Shown here piece by piece: positions 9,992 through 19,578 of a stretch of 64,000 bases of DNA. A program made the translations under genes and the position numbers. The number at the start of each line of letters is the position of its first letter. The first letter of the stretch is position 1. The stretch lies in NCBI GenBank assembly GCA_005882315.1, contig VBAR01000001.1:2632585-2696584 (forward strand). The letters are read 5' to 3'. The stretch comes from Bacteroidota bacterium (GTDB lineage: Bacteria > Bacteroidota > Bacteroidia > Chitinophagales > Chitinophagaceae). The notes beneath the pieces are model-generated. The model worked only from the letters and a program-made list of their open reading frames with translations, ran no database searches and was not told the DNA's origin.

Positions 9992-10084
9992 AATAGCAAG
10001 TTGTTTTGTAAATAAAGAGGCCTTACCAATACAATATTATTAAATTATTACTCAAAGAAACTTCCAATAAAACACATTGTTGGA

Positions 10085-10096
10085 TTTTGTACAAAA
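10085..10096. promoter_or_regulatory. 12-bp perfect palindrome in the susC/araC divergent intergenic region
   Basis: TTTTGTACAAAA is a perfect palindrome lying 94 bases upstream of susC and 73 bases upstream of the divergent AraC gene. Its position suggests an operator for a dimeric regulator, though AraC proteins usually bind direct repeats. No convincing Bacteroidota promoter (TTTG and TAnnTTTG boxes at normal spacing) was found beside it. Confidence 0.3.
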
Positions 10097-10168
10097 GGAT
10101 AACTGAATTCACAGATATTTACTTTTTTTAAAATTACTTGCATAATTTAATCTGCAAATGATTGCTTG

Positions 10169-11050
10169 ATGGGCCAATTTCTATTACGACATGAGAATTC
10201 TCCTGAGTTATTTCAATTTGGGCAAATAAATGAATTTGCCTTTATAAAGAATAGTTCGATAAGGTTGAATTCATTTAATAATACCTGCTCCGAGTATCTG
10301 CGTTTTTATTTTATACTTGATGGAAAATTTGATTGGGTTATCAATAATGAAAATCACACCTTATATCCTACTGACCTTGCAATTATTCTACCGGGGCAGG
10401 AGCTATATGCTGAGAAAGGTTATCTTGAAATCGGCTCTATTTACTGGTTGAATCTGCATTTAAATATACAGAACTCCGAAACTAAAAATTCTCTTGGCAA
10501 ATGGAGTAATATTTCCTCGCCAGAACTTATTTCTATCAAAAAAATATTGTTTCTGAACAATATGCCTGTTGTTTCAAAATTGCAAGATGCAGGATCAGTT
10601 TTTCTTCTGTTACGCAATGAATTGTTCAACCAGGAAATTGGATATGTAACACGGGTAAATCATTTGCTTGACGAATTATTAATCCTGGTTACCAGAAAGC
10701 TTTCCCAACAAAATATTTCTCAGCGAGACTTCCCTCAAACATTTTTGAAATTGGAAGAAGCTTTGCGTAAAGACCTGTCCCACCACTGGACTGTGGAAGA
10801 AATGGCAGCATTTGTGGGATTGGGTACTACTGCATTCGGCGATAAAGTAAAAAGTTTTTCCGGGTTTTCGCCAATGAGTTATCTGATTAACATCAGGATT
10901 TCAGAAGCGATTAAATTATTAAAAAAACCAGAAGCGAATGTGACAAATATTGCACTTGAAACAGGATTTTATTCGTCACAACATTTTGCCACAACATTTA
11001 AAAAGCTGACAGGCTACACACCGAGTCAGTTCAGGAGAAATAATATCTAA
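10169..11050 (+). CDS. AraC-family transcriptional regulator of the carbohydrate region
   Basis: A 293-residue AraC regulator. Residues about 25-150 form a cupin-like sensor domain (T-L-Y-P-T-D-L-A-I-I-L-P-G-Q-E-L segment). The C-terminal about 100 residues hold the two helix-turn-helix motifs, ending with the signature F-Y-S-S-Q-H-F-A-T-T-F-K-K-L-T-G-Y-T-P-S-Q-F in pieces typical of the family. The ATG at 10169 is chosen over a TTG one codon upstream. It is divergent from susC and only 10 bases before the sugar kinase gene, so it probably senses a sugar or aldonate and controls both transcription units. Its ligand is unknown. Confidence 0.9.
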   Translation: MGQFLLRHENSPELFQFGQINEFAFIKNSSIRLNSFNNTCSEYLRFYFILDGKFDWVINNENHTLYPTDLAIILPGQELYAEKGYLEIGSIYWLNLHLNIQNSETKNSLGKWSNISSPELISIKKILFLNNMPVVSKLQDAGSVFLLLRNELFNQEIGYVTRVNHLLDELLILVTRKLSQQNISQRDFPQTFLKLEEALRKDLSHHWTVEEMAAFVGLGTTAFGDKVKSFSGFSPMSYLINIRISEAIKLLKKPEANVTNIALETGFYSSQHFATTFKKLTGYTPSQFRRNNI

Positions 11051-11060
11051 AACCATTTTT

Positions 11061-12584
11061 ATGCCAGCCAAAAAAACTTGCATTATTGCTATAGAGATTG
11101 GAACAAATGCTGTTAGAGTAGTTGCTTTTGATCTTTCAGGAAATACCATTGCATCTATGAAAGGTTCTTATCCGACATTTCATTCTCAACCTGATTATAG
11201 CGAGCAGGATCCTGAACAGATTTTTATAACTATGTTATATGTATTGAAGAATTTGCTGAATGAGTATATTCATCCGCATAAGATCAAAGTGGCTAGCATA
11301 TGTTTCAGTGCTTCAATGCATAGTGTACTAGCAATCGACAAGAGCGGAATCCCATTAGGTAACGCAGTGATTTGGGCAGATAACCGAGCTAAGAAAGAAG
11401 CACAAAAACTGAAAAATTCTTCCGCAAGCAAAATTATTTATACAGCTACAGGAACCCCTATGCATCCCATGTCGCCACTTTTTAAAATAGCCTGGTTTAA
11501 GAACAACGATAAAGAGAGGTTTAAGCAGGCGAGTAAATTCATTCAATTAAAAACTTATATTATCCAGCAGCTTACCGGTGAATATCTGATTGATTACAGT
11601 TTGGCATCTGCTACAGGGTTACTAAACATTCATAAAGTAAAATGGGAGCCTGAAGCATTGCTATATGCGGGCATTAATCCGGGTATGCTTGCTGAGGTTG
11701 TACCCATTTTTGCATCTGCCGGAAAGCTTAAAAATGCATATCAAAGTTCATTAGGAATTAATGGAGATACAAAGATTATTGTGGGTTCAAGTGATGGATG
11801 TCTTGCAACACTTGGTTCTGGTGTATGGGATGGACGTAAGGCAACTATAACAATTGAAGACAGCGGAGCAGTCCGTGTGATAGGTAAAAAAGTACTGAAT
11901 GATAAGAAACAGCGGTTTTTCAATTATCTGCTCACGGAAAATTATTATGTGTCTGGCGGGCCAACAAACAGCGGGGGTGTTATTTTCGAATGGTTTGCAA
12001 AACAGTTTGGTGATTTTAAGAATCCATACGATATAGAGCATACAATGGATGAGCTCATTGCAGTGGCAACTAAAGTTGGTGCCGGCTCTGATGGTCTTAT
12101 TTTTCTTCCTTATTTACTTGGAGAAAGGGCACCGATATGGGACGCAAATGCAAGGGGTGTTTATTTTGGTATTAATATTAAACATGAACGCCAACATTTT
12201 ATCAGGGCGGTAATTGAAGGTATTTTATACGAGATATACAGTATTGGAAAAATACTGGAAGAGCAGTGCAAGATCAACAGCTTGTCAATCAACGGAAGCT
12301 TTGCAACTATTCCCCTGTGTGCACAAATTATTGCTGATATTTTTAATAAGCCTGTCGGCATTAGCCAACATAATTATAGTGTAGGGATTGGAGCCTATTT
12401 GCTGAGTGCTATTGAAATGGGTATTTACAATAATCTTGATGAGGCGGCAAAAAGCATTACGTTAACAGAACAATATTTTCCTAAAAACAACCTTCATGGA
12501 ATTTATATGAAGCATTTTGAAATTTTCGAAAAACTTAGTACTAAGCTTAAAGATGATTTCGAGAACGTCGTCAAACTGCAATAA
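11061..12584 (+). CDS. FGGY-family carbohydrate kinase, gluconokinase type
   Basis: A 507-residue FGGY kinase with the N-terminal ATPase fold (I-E-I-G-T-N-A-V-R) and substrate segments typical of gluconokinases (G-T-P-M-H-P-M-S-P, then F-L-P-Y-L-L-G-E-R-A-P-I-W). The C-terminal adenosine-binding loop reads N-G-S-F-A-T where relatives commonly have G-G-F-A-R-S, a modest departure. The predicted reaction is ATP-dependent phosphorylation of gluconate or a related aldonate in the cytoplasm. The neighbours (transporter, sugar-acid dehydratase, lactonases) favour an aldonate over xylulose. It lies 10 bases after the AraC gene and 77 bases before the transporter gene, probably in one operon. Confidence 0.85.
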   Translation: MPAKKTCIIAIEIGTNAVRVVAFDLSGNTIASMKGSYPTFHSQPDYSEQDPEQIFITMLYVLKNLLNEYIHPHKIKVASICFSASMHSVLAIDKSGIPLGNAVIWADNRAKKEAQKLKNSSASKIIYTATGTPMHPMSPLFKIAWFKNNDKERFKQASKFIQLKTYIIQQLTGEYLIDYSLASATGLLNIHKVKWEPEALLYAGINPGMLAEVVPIFASAGKLKNAYQSSLGINGDTKIIVGSSDGCLATLGSGVWDGRKATITIEDSGAVRVIGKKVLNDKKQRFFNYLLTENYYVSGGPTNSGGVIFEWFAKQFGDFKNPYDIEHTMDELIAVATKVGAGSDGLIFLPYLLGERAPIWDANARGVYFGINIKHERQHFIRAVIEGILYEIYSIGKILEEQCKINSLSINGSFATIPLCAQIIADIFNKPVGISQHNYSVGIGAYLLSAIEMGIYNNLDEAAKSITLTEQYFPKNNLHGIYMKHFEIFEKLSTKLKDDFENVVKLQ

Positions 12585-12661
12585 TTTTTAAAGAACGAAC
12601 ATGTGAACGTTACTGCGGCACATTTTTATTTTAAAGATCGAAGTTAAAACCAATCTGACTT

Positions 12662-13774
12662 ATGGCTACTTTAAAAAAATCATTTTATACCACTTGTTAC
12701 ATAGTAGCAATAATTTTATTATTGGCTTTTGCTTTTGCCAGCTACCAGAAAATGCATAGTTGGGGTGGATGTTTACTGGCTTTATTTTTTGTAAGTCTTG
12801 CCATAGCGTTCAGAGGAAGCAGGATGTTTAAAGGTTACTGGTACAGTGTAGTGATTCTTGCCGTGGCTACTTTAGCAATGTATTTTCCGCAATACTTTAA
12901 AACAGTTGGTGGAAAAGAAGCTTCATTTTTTATTCCGATTCTGTTGCAGGTGATTATGTTTGGAATGGGAACAGAATTAAGCCTTAAAGATTTTGCAAGG
13001 GTGATGCGAATGCCTAAAGGAGTAATCGTCGGCATCGTATGCCATTATACAATTATGCCATTAGTTGGTTTTACAATAGCTCACCTTTTTAATTTTCCCG
13101 GTGAAATTGCAGCAGGAATTATTTTGATTGGCTGTTGCCCCAGTGGCCTTGCCTCAAATGTTATGTGCTATCTGGCCAAGGCTAATCTTGCCTTGTCGGT
13201 TTCGGTTACAACTGTCTCTACATTATTAGCACCGTTCTTAACTCCATTACTGATGAAATTGCTTGGTGGTAGTTATATAAAAATAGATCTATGGGCAATG
13301 GTTTGGGATATAACAAAGATTGTGATAATCCCTATCGCAGCAGGACTCGCATTTCACTATATCGTTCGGGGAAAAGTAAAATGGCTAGATAAAGTAATGC
13401 CGGTTATTTCAATGATAGGTATTGCATTGGTGTTACTTGTTATTACCGCGGCTGGACGAGATAATTTATTAAAAGTAGGAGGGCTATTGATAGTAGCCAC
13501 ATTTATACACAACATGGGCGGTTATTTTCTTGGTTATTGGTCGGCTCGTCTATTGAAATTTCCGGAAAGGGATTGCCGGACAATTGCTTTGGAAGTAGGT
13601 ATGCAAAATGCCGGGCTTGCTTCAGCACTTGCTAAGAGCATGGGTAAAATTGCCACTGTAGGATTGGCTTCCGTAATATTCGGAACGATGATGAACGTAA
13701 CTGGCTCATCGCTGGCAAGCTGGTGGCACAACCGGACACCAGGAGATGAACCACCAGAAAAAGAACTGTTATGA
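12662..13774 (+). CDS. SBF-type (bile acid:Na+ symporter family) transporter, probable sugar-acid carrier
   Basis: A 370-residue inner-membrane protein with about ten hydrophobic segments. The core (about 95-350) shows bile acid:sodium symporter family signatures: G-C-C-P-S-G-L-A-S-N with the following helix (around 152-180) and E-V-G-M-Q-N-A-G-L-A near 310, which form the crossover and Na+ sites in this fold. The first two helices (residues 10-60) extend beyond the minimal SBF domain. Family members carry organic anions, and some Gram-negative relatives move keto acids. Its place between an aldonate kinase and sugar-acid-processing genes suggests it imports an aldonate or 2-keto-3-deoxy acid made in the periplasm. 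The substrate is an inference. Confidence 0.85.
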   Translation: MATLKKSFYTTCYIVAIILLLAFAFASYQKMHSWGGCLLALFFVSLAIAFRGSRMFKGYWYSVVILAVATLAMYFPQYFKTVGGKEASFFIPILLQVIMFGMGTELSLKDFARVMRMPKGVIVGIVCHYTIMPLVGFTIAHLFNFPGEIAAGIILIGCCPSGLASNVMCYLAKANLALSVSVTTVSTLLAPFLTPLLMKLLGGSYIKIDLWAMVWDITKIVIIPIAAGLAFHYIVRGKVKWLDKVMPVISMIGIALVLLVITAAGRDNLLKVGGLLIVATFIHNMGGYFLGYWSARLLKFPERDCRTIALEVGMQNAGLASALAKSMGKIATVGLASVIFGTMMNVTGSSLASWWHNRTPGDEPPEKELL

Positions 13775-13813
13775 CAGATTAAAAATCATTTATCACTTTT
13801 AAAAATAAGAATC

Positions 13814-14764
13814 ATGATCAGGTATTTGTTGCTTTTTTTAATAACGATTAGCGTTGGACTGAAATCCAATAGCCAGCAGGTACAAATAAGTAAAGAAGAA
13901 TTAATAGCACTTACTCCCGAATGGAAAGGCGAACGTTTTCCTGATGGAAGACCTAAAGTGCCAGATGACATTATCCGCAGAATGAAATCAGTGAGTGTGG
14001 AAGAAGCATGGGCAACTTTGAGCAATGCAGGTTATCGTTACCAAATTGCAGAAGGATGGGAAGTAATAAACCCCGATAGTGTATTAGTAGGTCGTGCGGT
14101 AACTACAACTTTCATGCCCGGACGTCCGGATGTATGGAAGGCCATTGACTCGTTTGGAAAAAAAGAAGGAAGGAGAGCCCAAAATGTATGGGCCGTAGAA
14201 ATGTTGGTAAAAGGTGATGTATATGTTGCTGATCAGTTCGGAGCTAAAAGAAACGGACCCACGATTGGAGATAATGTAGGCAATGCTATCTATGCCAGAA
14301 CAGGAAACGGAATTGTATATGACGGTGCATTAAGAGATGTGGAAGGTCTAAAAGAAATCGGCGGATTCACATCTTTCTATACCAGTTATGATCCATCTTA
14401 TCATAATCCCGGCGGTGGGCCCAATAGAGATTTAACTACAATGATTATAGGTATTAACAAACCCACCCGTATACGCACCGTAACAGTTATGCCCGGTGAT
14501 GTTGTATTAGGAAAACTAGGTGTAGTTGTTTTCATACCACCACATCTGGCAGAAAGAGTTGTAACTACTTCTGAAATTGTACGACTGAGAGATATGTTTG
14601 GGCATCAAAGATTAAAAGAAGGTAAATACACAGCCGGGCAAATTGATACAAGGTGGTCAGATGAGATTGAAAAAGATTTTTCCAAGTGGTTGAACGATCA
14701 CATCAATGAATTACCTGTTGGAAAAGCACAGATACAGGAATATCTAAAAGACCGTACATGGTAA
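13814..14764 (+). CDS. secreted RraA-like protein with intact D-x20-R-D active-site pattern
   Basis: A 316-residue RraA / 4-hydroxy-4-methyl-2-oxoglutarate-aldolase-family protein. A signal peptide (about residues 1-20) precedes a domain found also in its paralogue at 22673 (start L-T-P-E-W-K-G-E-R-F). The aldolase pattern is complete: Asp153, 20 intervening residues, then Arg174-Asp175. In the family this pattern marks metal-dependent aldolase or oxaloacetate-decarboxylase activity on 2-oxo acids. Export is unusual for the family but repeated in both copies here. It is followed 89 bases later by the sugar-acid dehydratase, whose 2-keto-3-deoxy product would be a logical aldolase substrate. 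The true substrate is not known. Confidence 0.82.
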   Translation: MIRYLLLFLITISVGLKSNSQQVQISKEELIALTPEWKGERFPDGRPKVPDDIIRRMKSVSVEEAWATLSNAGYRYQIAEGWEVINPDSVLVGRAVTTTFMPGRPDVWKAIDSFGKKEGRRAQNVWAVEMLVKGDVYVADQFGAKRNGPTIGDNVGNAIYARTGNGIVYDGALRDVEGLKEIGGFTSFYTSYDPSYHNPGGGPNRDLTTMIIGINKPTRIRTVTVMPGDVVLGKLGVVVFIPPHLAERVVTTSEIVRLRDMFGHQRLKEGKYTAGQIDTRWSDEIEKDFSKWLNDHINELPVGKAQIQEYLKDRTW

Positions 14765-14853
14765 GAGAAACAGAATTTAAAATTCAAAAATAAAAAGCGG
14801 GCAACGCATAACTGTAATTCAATTTTACTTTATTAAAAATAAAAAAATAAACA

Positions 14854-16143
14854 ATGTCAAAATCAAGAAGATCATTCATATCGAAAGCTGCATTAGCTGC
14901 AGCTATGACACCATTTGCAACATTATCAACTTTTGGACAGGGGCTTACAGAAGCAATTGATAAAGCACCAAAGTCTTCGGCGCCATCCGATTTAAAAATT
15001 ACCGATGTTAAATGCGCTTACTCCGGCGGAGGATTATTTGTAAAAATTCTTACGAACCAGGATATAGTGGGGTGGGGCGAAGGAGTAGATGCCGTTGGCG
15101 GAACTTATCATTTAGTTCAGAACATGGGCAGAGCGTTAGTACGAAGAGGAGCAAGTCCTTTAAATCCTAATGCCATTTTTACCCAATTCCGTGCAAATCC
15201 TTTTGGAGGACCGCAGGGAGGTATGTATGTAGCTGTGTTAAGCGCTTTTGATGCTGCCTTGTGGGATTTATGCGGGAAAGCATTAGGCGTTCCCATTTAC
15301 CAATTAATGGGTGGTAAGTATCGTGATAAAGTAAGAGTGTATTGCGATACGCAGTTATACTCTGTCAGCAATCCCAAACCTGAGGAATTTGCAAAAGTGG
15401 CAAGAGCTGCAGTTGACAGAGGATATACTGCGGTTAAATTTGATCTTGACGAAGCAAATGATCCTAACAGGTATGACAGAGTCAACTGGACTGCCAGCCT
15501 TGCTGAAGTAGAAAGAATGTATAATTGCATGGCTGCTGTCCGGAAAGAAATCGGTCCGCATATTGATATTTGTTGCGATATGCATGCACGATATGATGCA
15601 CCGACAGGAAGAAAAGTGGCAAAGGTGATGGAGCCTCTGAACCTTATGTGGTTGGAAGAACCTGTTCCCGCAGACAATATTGACCAATATAAATTCATTA
15701 CACAAGAAACAAGTACGCCAATTTGTGGTGGAGAAAATTTTTATCTGACCTACGGTTTTGCCCGTTTGTTATCAGAAGGAGCAGTCGATTTAATCATGCC
15801 TGACCTTCAGAAATGCGGAGGGCTTGGTGAAGGGCTGCGCATAGCAAACATGGCTAATGCTTATTTCACACCTTTTTCGCCGCATATGGTTGGTTCATTC
15901 CTTGGTTGCATGGCTACCGCCCATGTTTGCGCAGCAGTTCCTAATTTCCATATTCTGGAATGGCAAAGCCAATTCGATACAGTACCCAAGTGGAAAGAGA
16001 TTGTTAAGTATGAGGGTAGTGATAAGCCTTTTATTGATGATAAGGGATTTTTGACAGTATTAAACAAACCGGGAATCGGTGTAGAAATAAACGAAGAAGG
16101 TTTAAAGAAATATGCTACACAGGGTGTACCATTTTTTGAGTAA
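14854..16143 (+). CDS. Tat-exported enolase-superfamily sugar-acid dehydratase (mandelate racemase/MLE type)
   Basis: A 429-residue enolase-superfamily protein with N-terminal capping domain (about 45-170) and C-terminal barrel. The start S-K-S-R-R-S-F-I-S-K is a twin-arginine signal followed by a hydrophobic Ala-rich stretch, so the folded enzyme is expected in the periplasm. Metal ligands Asp242, Glu268 and Glu294 are present, together with His244 (the D-M-H motif) and His344 (S-P-H), the acid/base arrangement seen in galactonate/gluconate/mannonate-type dehydratases. The predicted reaction is aldonate to 2-keto-3-deoxy-aldonate. The exact sugar acid is unknown. Its placement after an RraA-like protein and beside lactonases and a PQQ dehydrogenase suggests a periplasmic sugar-acid route. 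Confidence 0.88.
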   Translation: MSKSRRSFISKAALAAAMTPFATLSTFGQGLTEAIDKAPKSSAPSDLKITDVKCAYSGGGLFVKILTNQDIVGWGEGVDAVGGTYHLVQNMGRALVRRGASPLNPNAIFTQFRANPFGGPQGGMYVAVLSAFDAALWDLCGKALGVPIYQLMGGKYRDKVRVYCDTQLYSVSNPKPEEFAKVARAAVDRGYTAVKFDLDEANDPNRYDRVNWTASLAEVERMYNCMAAVRKEIGPHIDICCDMHARYDAPTGRKVAKVMEPLNLMWLEEPVPADNIDQYKFITQETSTPICGGENFYLTYGFARLLSEGAVDLIMPDLQKCGGLGEGLRIANMANAYFTPFSPHMVGSFLGCMATAHVCAAVPNFHILEWQSQFDTVPKWKEIVKYEGSDKPFIDDKGFLTVLNKPGIGVEINEEGLKKYATQGVPFFE

Positions 16144-16231
16144 GAGTTTCACTGTCGGACTGAAAAATTATTCTGAATGAAATCATGGCTTTTATGGTAC
16201 TAAATGTTTTTCACATTTGAAACACTATAAC

Positions 16232-17085
<854 letters not shown>

Positions 17086-17139
17086 TTTTTAAACATGATA
17101 TAAAATTATTAATCGACCAGATGTTCAAAAAATAAAAGA

Positions 17140-19557
17140 ATGCTGAAACGAATTTTAATAATGATTTGTATGCTGGTAGCTGTTGGCTTTACCGGTAAAG
17201 CACAAATATGGCAAAAAAAGAATGCTGGTATAAAAACAACTGTCAACAAAGTTGATATTGAAATAGAATTTTATAATCCATCAACCGTAAGGATAATTAA
17301 ATCGCTTGAAGGATCAACTTTTACTAAAAAAAGTCTTTCCGTTATTGCAACACCTGAAAAAATAAATTTTAGTACAAAGCAGGAGACCGGTATGCTTGTA
17401 TTGAAAAGTGAAAGCATAAGTGTGCGATGCAACCTTACAACCGGAACAATAACTTTTTCAAGCAATGCAGGAGTTGTATTATTAAACGAAAAAGAAAACA
17501 GCACTTCATTTAAATCTTTCAATGATGCCGGAAGTAATACTTACTCAATAGAACAAACTTACGTTTTAGATAAAGATGAAGCGATCTATGGTTTAGGTCA
17601 GCAACAGCAGGGTAAAATGATACAGCGCAATTTAAAATTGAATATGATACAGAATAATACGAGTGATTATGTACCATTCTTTCTATCGGTAAAAGGCTAT
17701 GGATTATTTTGGGATAATTATTCTCCCACACAGTTTGTTGATAGCGTTGCGGGCACTTCATTTAAATCAGATGTTGGCGATTGTATAGATTATTATTTCA
17801 TGAATGGCGGTAATGCAGACGGAGTGATCGCAAAGATGCGTACACTTACCGGGCAAGTGCCGATGTTCCCTTTATGGACTTATGGTTTCTTTCAAAGTAA
17901 AGAACGTTATAAAAGCCAGGATGAAACTGTAGATGTGGTAAAGAAATACCGTGAATTGGGTGTGCCGCTTGATGGTATTATACAGGACTGGCAATATTGG
18001 GGTAACAATTATTTATGGAATGCAATGGAGTTTCTGAATGTAGACTTTCCCAACCCGCAAAAGTTTGTTGATGATGTACATAAGTTGAATGCACACTTAA
18101 CCATTTCCATCTGGAATTCCTTTGGTCCTCATACAAAACAATACAGGGAATTGGATAGTATTGGCGCCTTAATGAACTTTAGCACATGGCCGCAATCCGG
18201 TTCTGAAAAATGGCCACCCAGGAAAGATTATCCATCCGGTGTAAGAGTGTATGATCCCTATAATCCTGTTGCCCGTGATATATATTGGCGTTACCTGAAA
18301 TATTTACATTCATTAAAGATTGATGGCTGGTGGCTGGATTCTTCAGAACCAGACCATCTTGATTTTAAACCTTCTGATTTAGACAATAAAACTTATTTGG
18401 GTTCATTCCGTAAAGTTCGCAATGCTTTTCCCCTGATGACGGTTGGAGGTGTATTTCAGCATCAACGTGCAGTTGATTCAAGTAAAAGAGTATTTATTCT
18501 TACACGTTCGGCATTTGCCGGTCAGCAACGTTATGGAGCCAATACATGGTCAGGTGATGTAACATCATCATGGACTGCTTTGCGAAATCAGATCTCTGCA
18601 GGATTAAATTTTTCACTCACTGGCATTCCATACTGGAACAGTGATATTGGTGGATTTTTTCTTTCAAAATTTCGCAGGAAATTAGAAGACCCTGAATACC
18701 GTGAGTTATTTGTTCGCTGGCTGGAGTTTGGCGCTTTCTGTCCTTTAATGCGTTCGCATGGTGCTGATGCTCCAAGAGAAATTTATCAATTCGGAACGAA
18801 AGGAACAAAATACTACGATGCTATTGAAAAATACATCAACCTTCGTTACCGTTTGTTGCCTTACATCTATTCTGCATCATGGGATGTTACGGCCAACCAA
18901 TCAAGCATGATGCGGGCATTGATGATGGATTTCCCTTCAGATAAGAATGCATTGGATATAAACGACGAGTTTATGTTTGGAAAATCTTTGCTGGTAAGCC
19001 CTGTTACGAACCCGATGTATGTTAAACCCAGTGTAAATGGGAGAGATACGATACAGGTGGAATATTTCAACCCTATCAAATCAAAGGAAACATACTTGCC
19101 TGTCGGCGTTGACTGGTATGATTTCTGGACCGGTGAAAAAATAGCAGGGGGAAATAAAGTAACGAAACAGACTCCGCTTGATATTATTCCTCTTTATATA
19201 AAAGCAGGTTCTATTATTCCTATTGGACCAAGCGTACAATATGCCGAAGAAAAAAAATGGGATAATCTGGAAATAAGAATCTATCCGGAAGCGAATGGAA
19301 AATTTGTATTGTATGAGGATGAGAACGATAATTACAATTATGAAAAAGGAGTTTATTCAACTGTTACGTTTAGTTGGGACAACTCAAAAAGAACGTTAAC
19401 CATTGCTGATAGAAACGGTTCTTTCCCGGGAATGTTGGAAAGTAGAACATTCAATATTGTAATAGTAAGTAATAATAGAGCTGTTGGAGAAAATACAGTA
19501 GCTGCCGCAGATAAAGTAATTAGCTACGCAGGAAAGAAAATAGTTGTGAAATTTTAA
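17140..19557 (+). CDS. GH31 glycoside hydrolase, probable alpha-xylosidase
   Basis: An 805-residue secreted GH31 enzyme. The signal peptide ends near G-K-A-Q. The N-terminal beta-sandwich (to about 235) precedes the catalytic barrel. The nucleophile is Asp400 in W-W-L-D-S-S-E-P-D and the acid/base is Asp473 in W-S-G-D-V-T-S-S-W. The W-L-D-x-x-E-P form of the nucleophile motif is seen in alpha-xylosidases, in contrast to W-x-D-M-N-E of many alpha-glucosidases. C-terminal beta-domains (about 640-805) complete the normal length. It would release alpha-linked xylose (or glucose) from oligosaccharides in the periplasm or at the surface. The gene is 22 bases before GH127, so the two are probably co-transcribed. 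Confidence 0.9.
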   Translation: MLKRILIMICMLVAVGFTGKAQIWQKKNAGIKTTVNKVDIEIEFYNPSTVRIIKSLEGSTFTKKSLSVIATPEKINFSTKQETGMLVLKSESISVRCNLTTGTITFSSNAGVVLLNEKENSTSFKSFNDAGSNTYSIEQTYVLDKDEAIYGLGQQQQGKMIQRNLKLNMIQNNTSDYVPFFLSVKGYGLFWDNYSPTQFVDSVAGTSFKSDVGDCIDYYFMNGGNADGVIAKMRTLTGQVPMFPLWTYGFFQSKERYKSQDETVDVVKKYRELGVPLDGIIQDWQYWGNNYLWNAMEFLNVDFPNPQKFVDDVHKLNAHLTISIWNSFGPHTKQYRELDSIGALMNFSTWPQSGSEKWPPRKDYPSGVRVYDPYNPVARDIYWRYLKYLHSLKIDGWWLDSSEPDHLDFKPSDLDNKTYLGSFRKVRNAFPLMTVGGVFQHQRAVDSSKRVFILTRSAFAGQQRYGANTWSGDVTSSWTALRNQISAGLNFSLTGIPYWNSDIGGFFLSKFRRKLEDPEYRELFVRWLEFGAFCPLMRSHGADAPREIYQFGTKGTKYYDAIEKYINLRYRLLPYIYSASWDVTANQSSMMRALMMDFPSDKNALDINDEFMFGKSLLVSPVTNPMYVKPSVNGRDTIQVEYFNPIKSKETYLPVGVDWYDFWTGEKIAGGNKVTKQTPLDIIPLYIKAGSIIPIGPSVQYAEEKKWDNLEIRIYPEANGKFVLYEDENDNYNYEKGVYSTVTFSWDNSKRTLTIADRNGSFPGMLESRTFNIVIVSNNRAVGENTVAAADKVISYAGKKIVVKF

Positions 19558-19578
19558 AAGGCTGCGATAAAAATAAAA

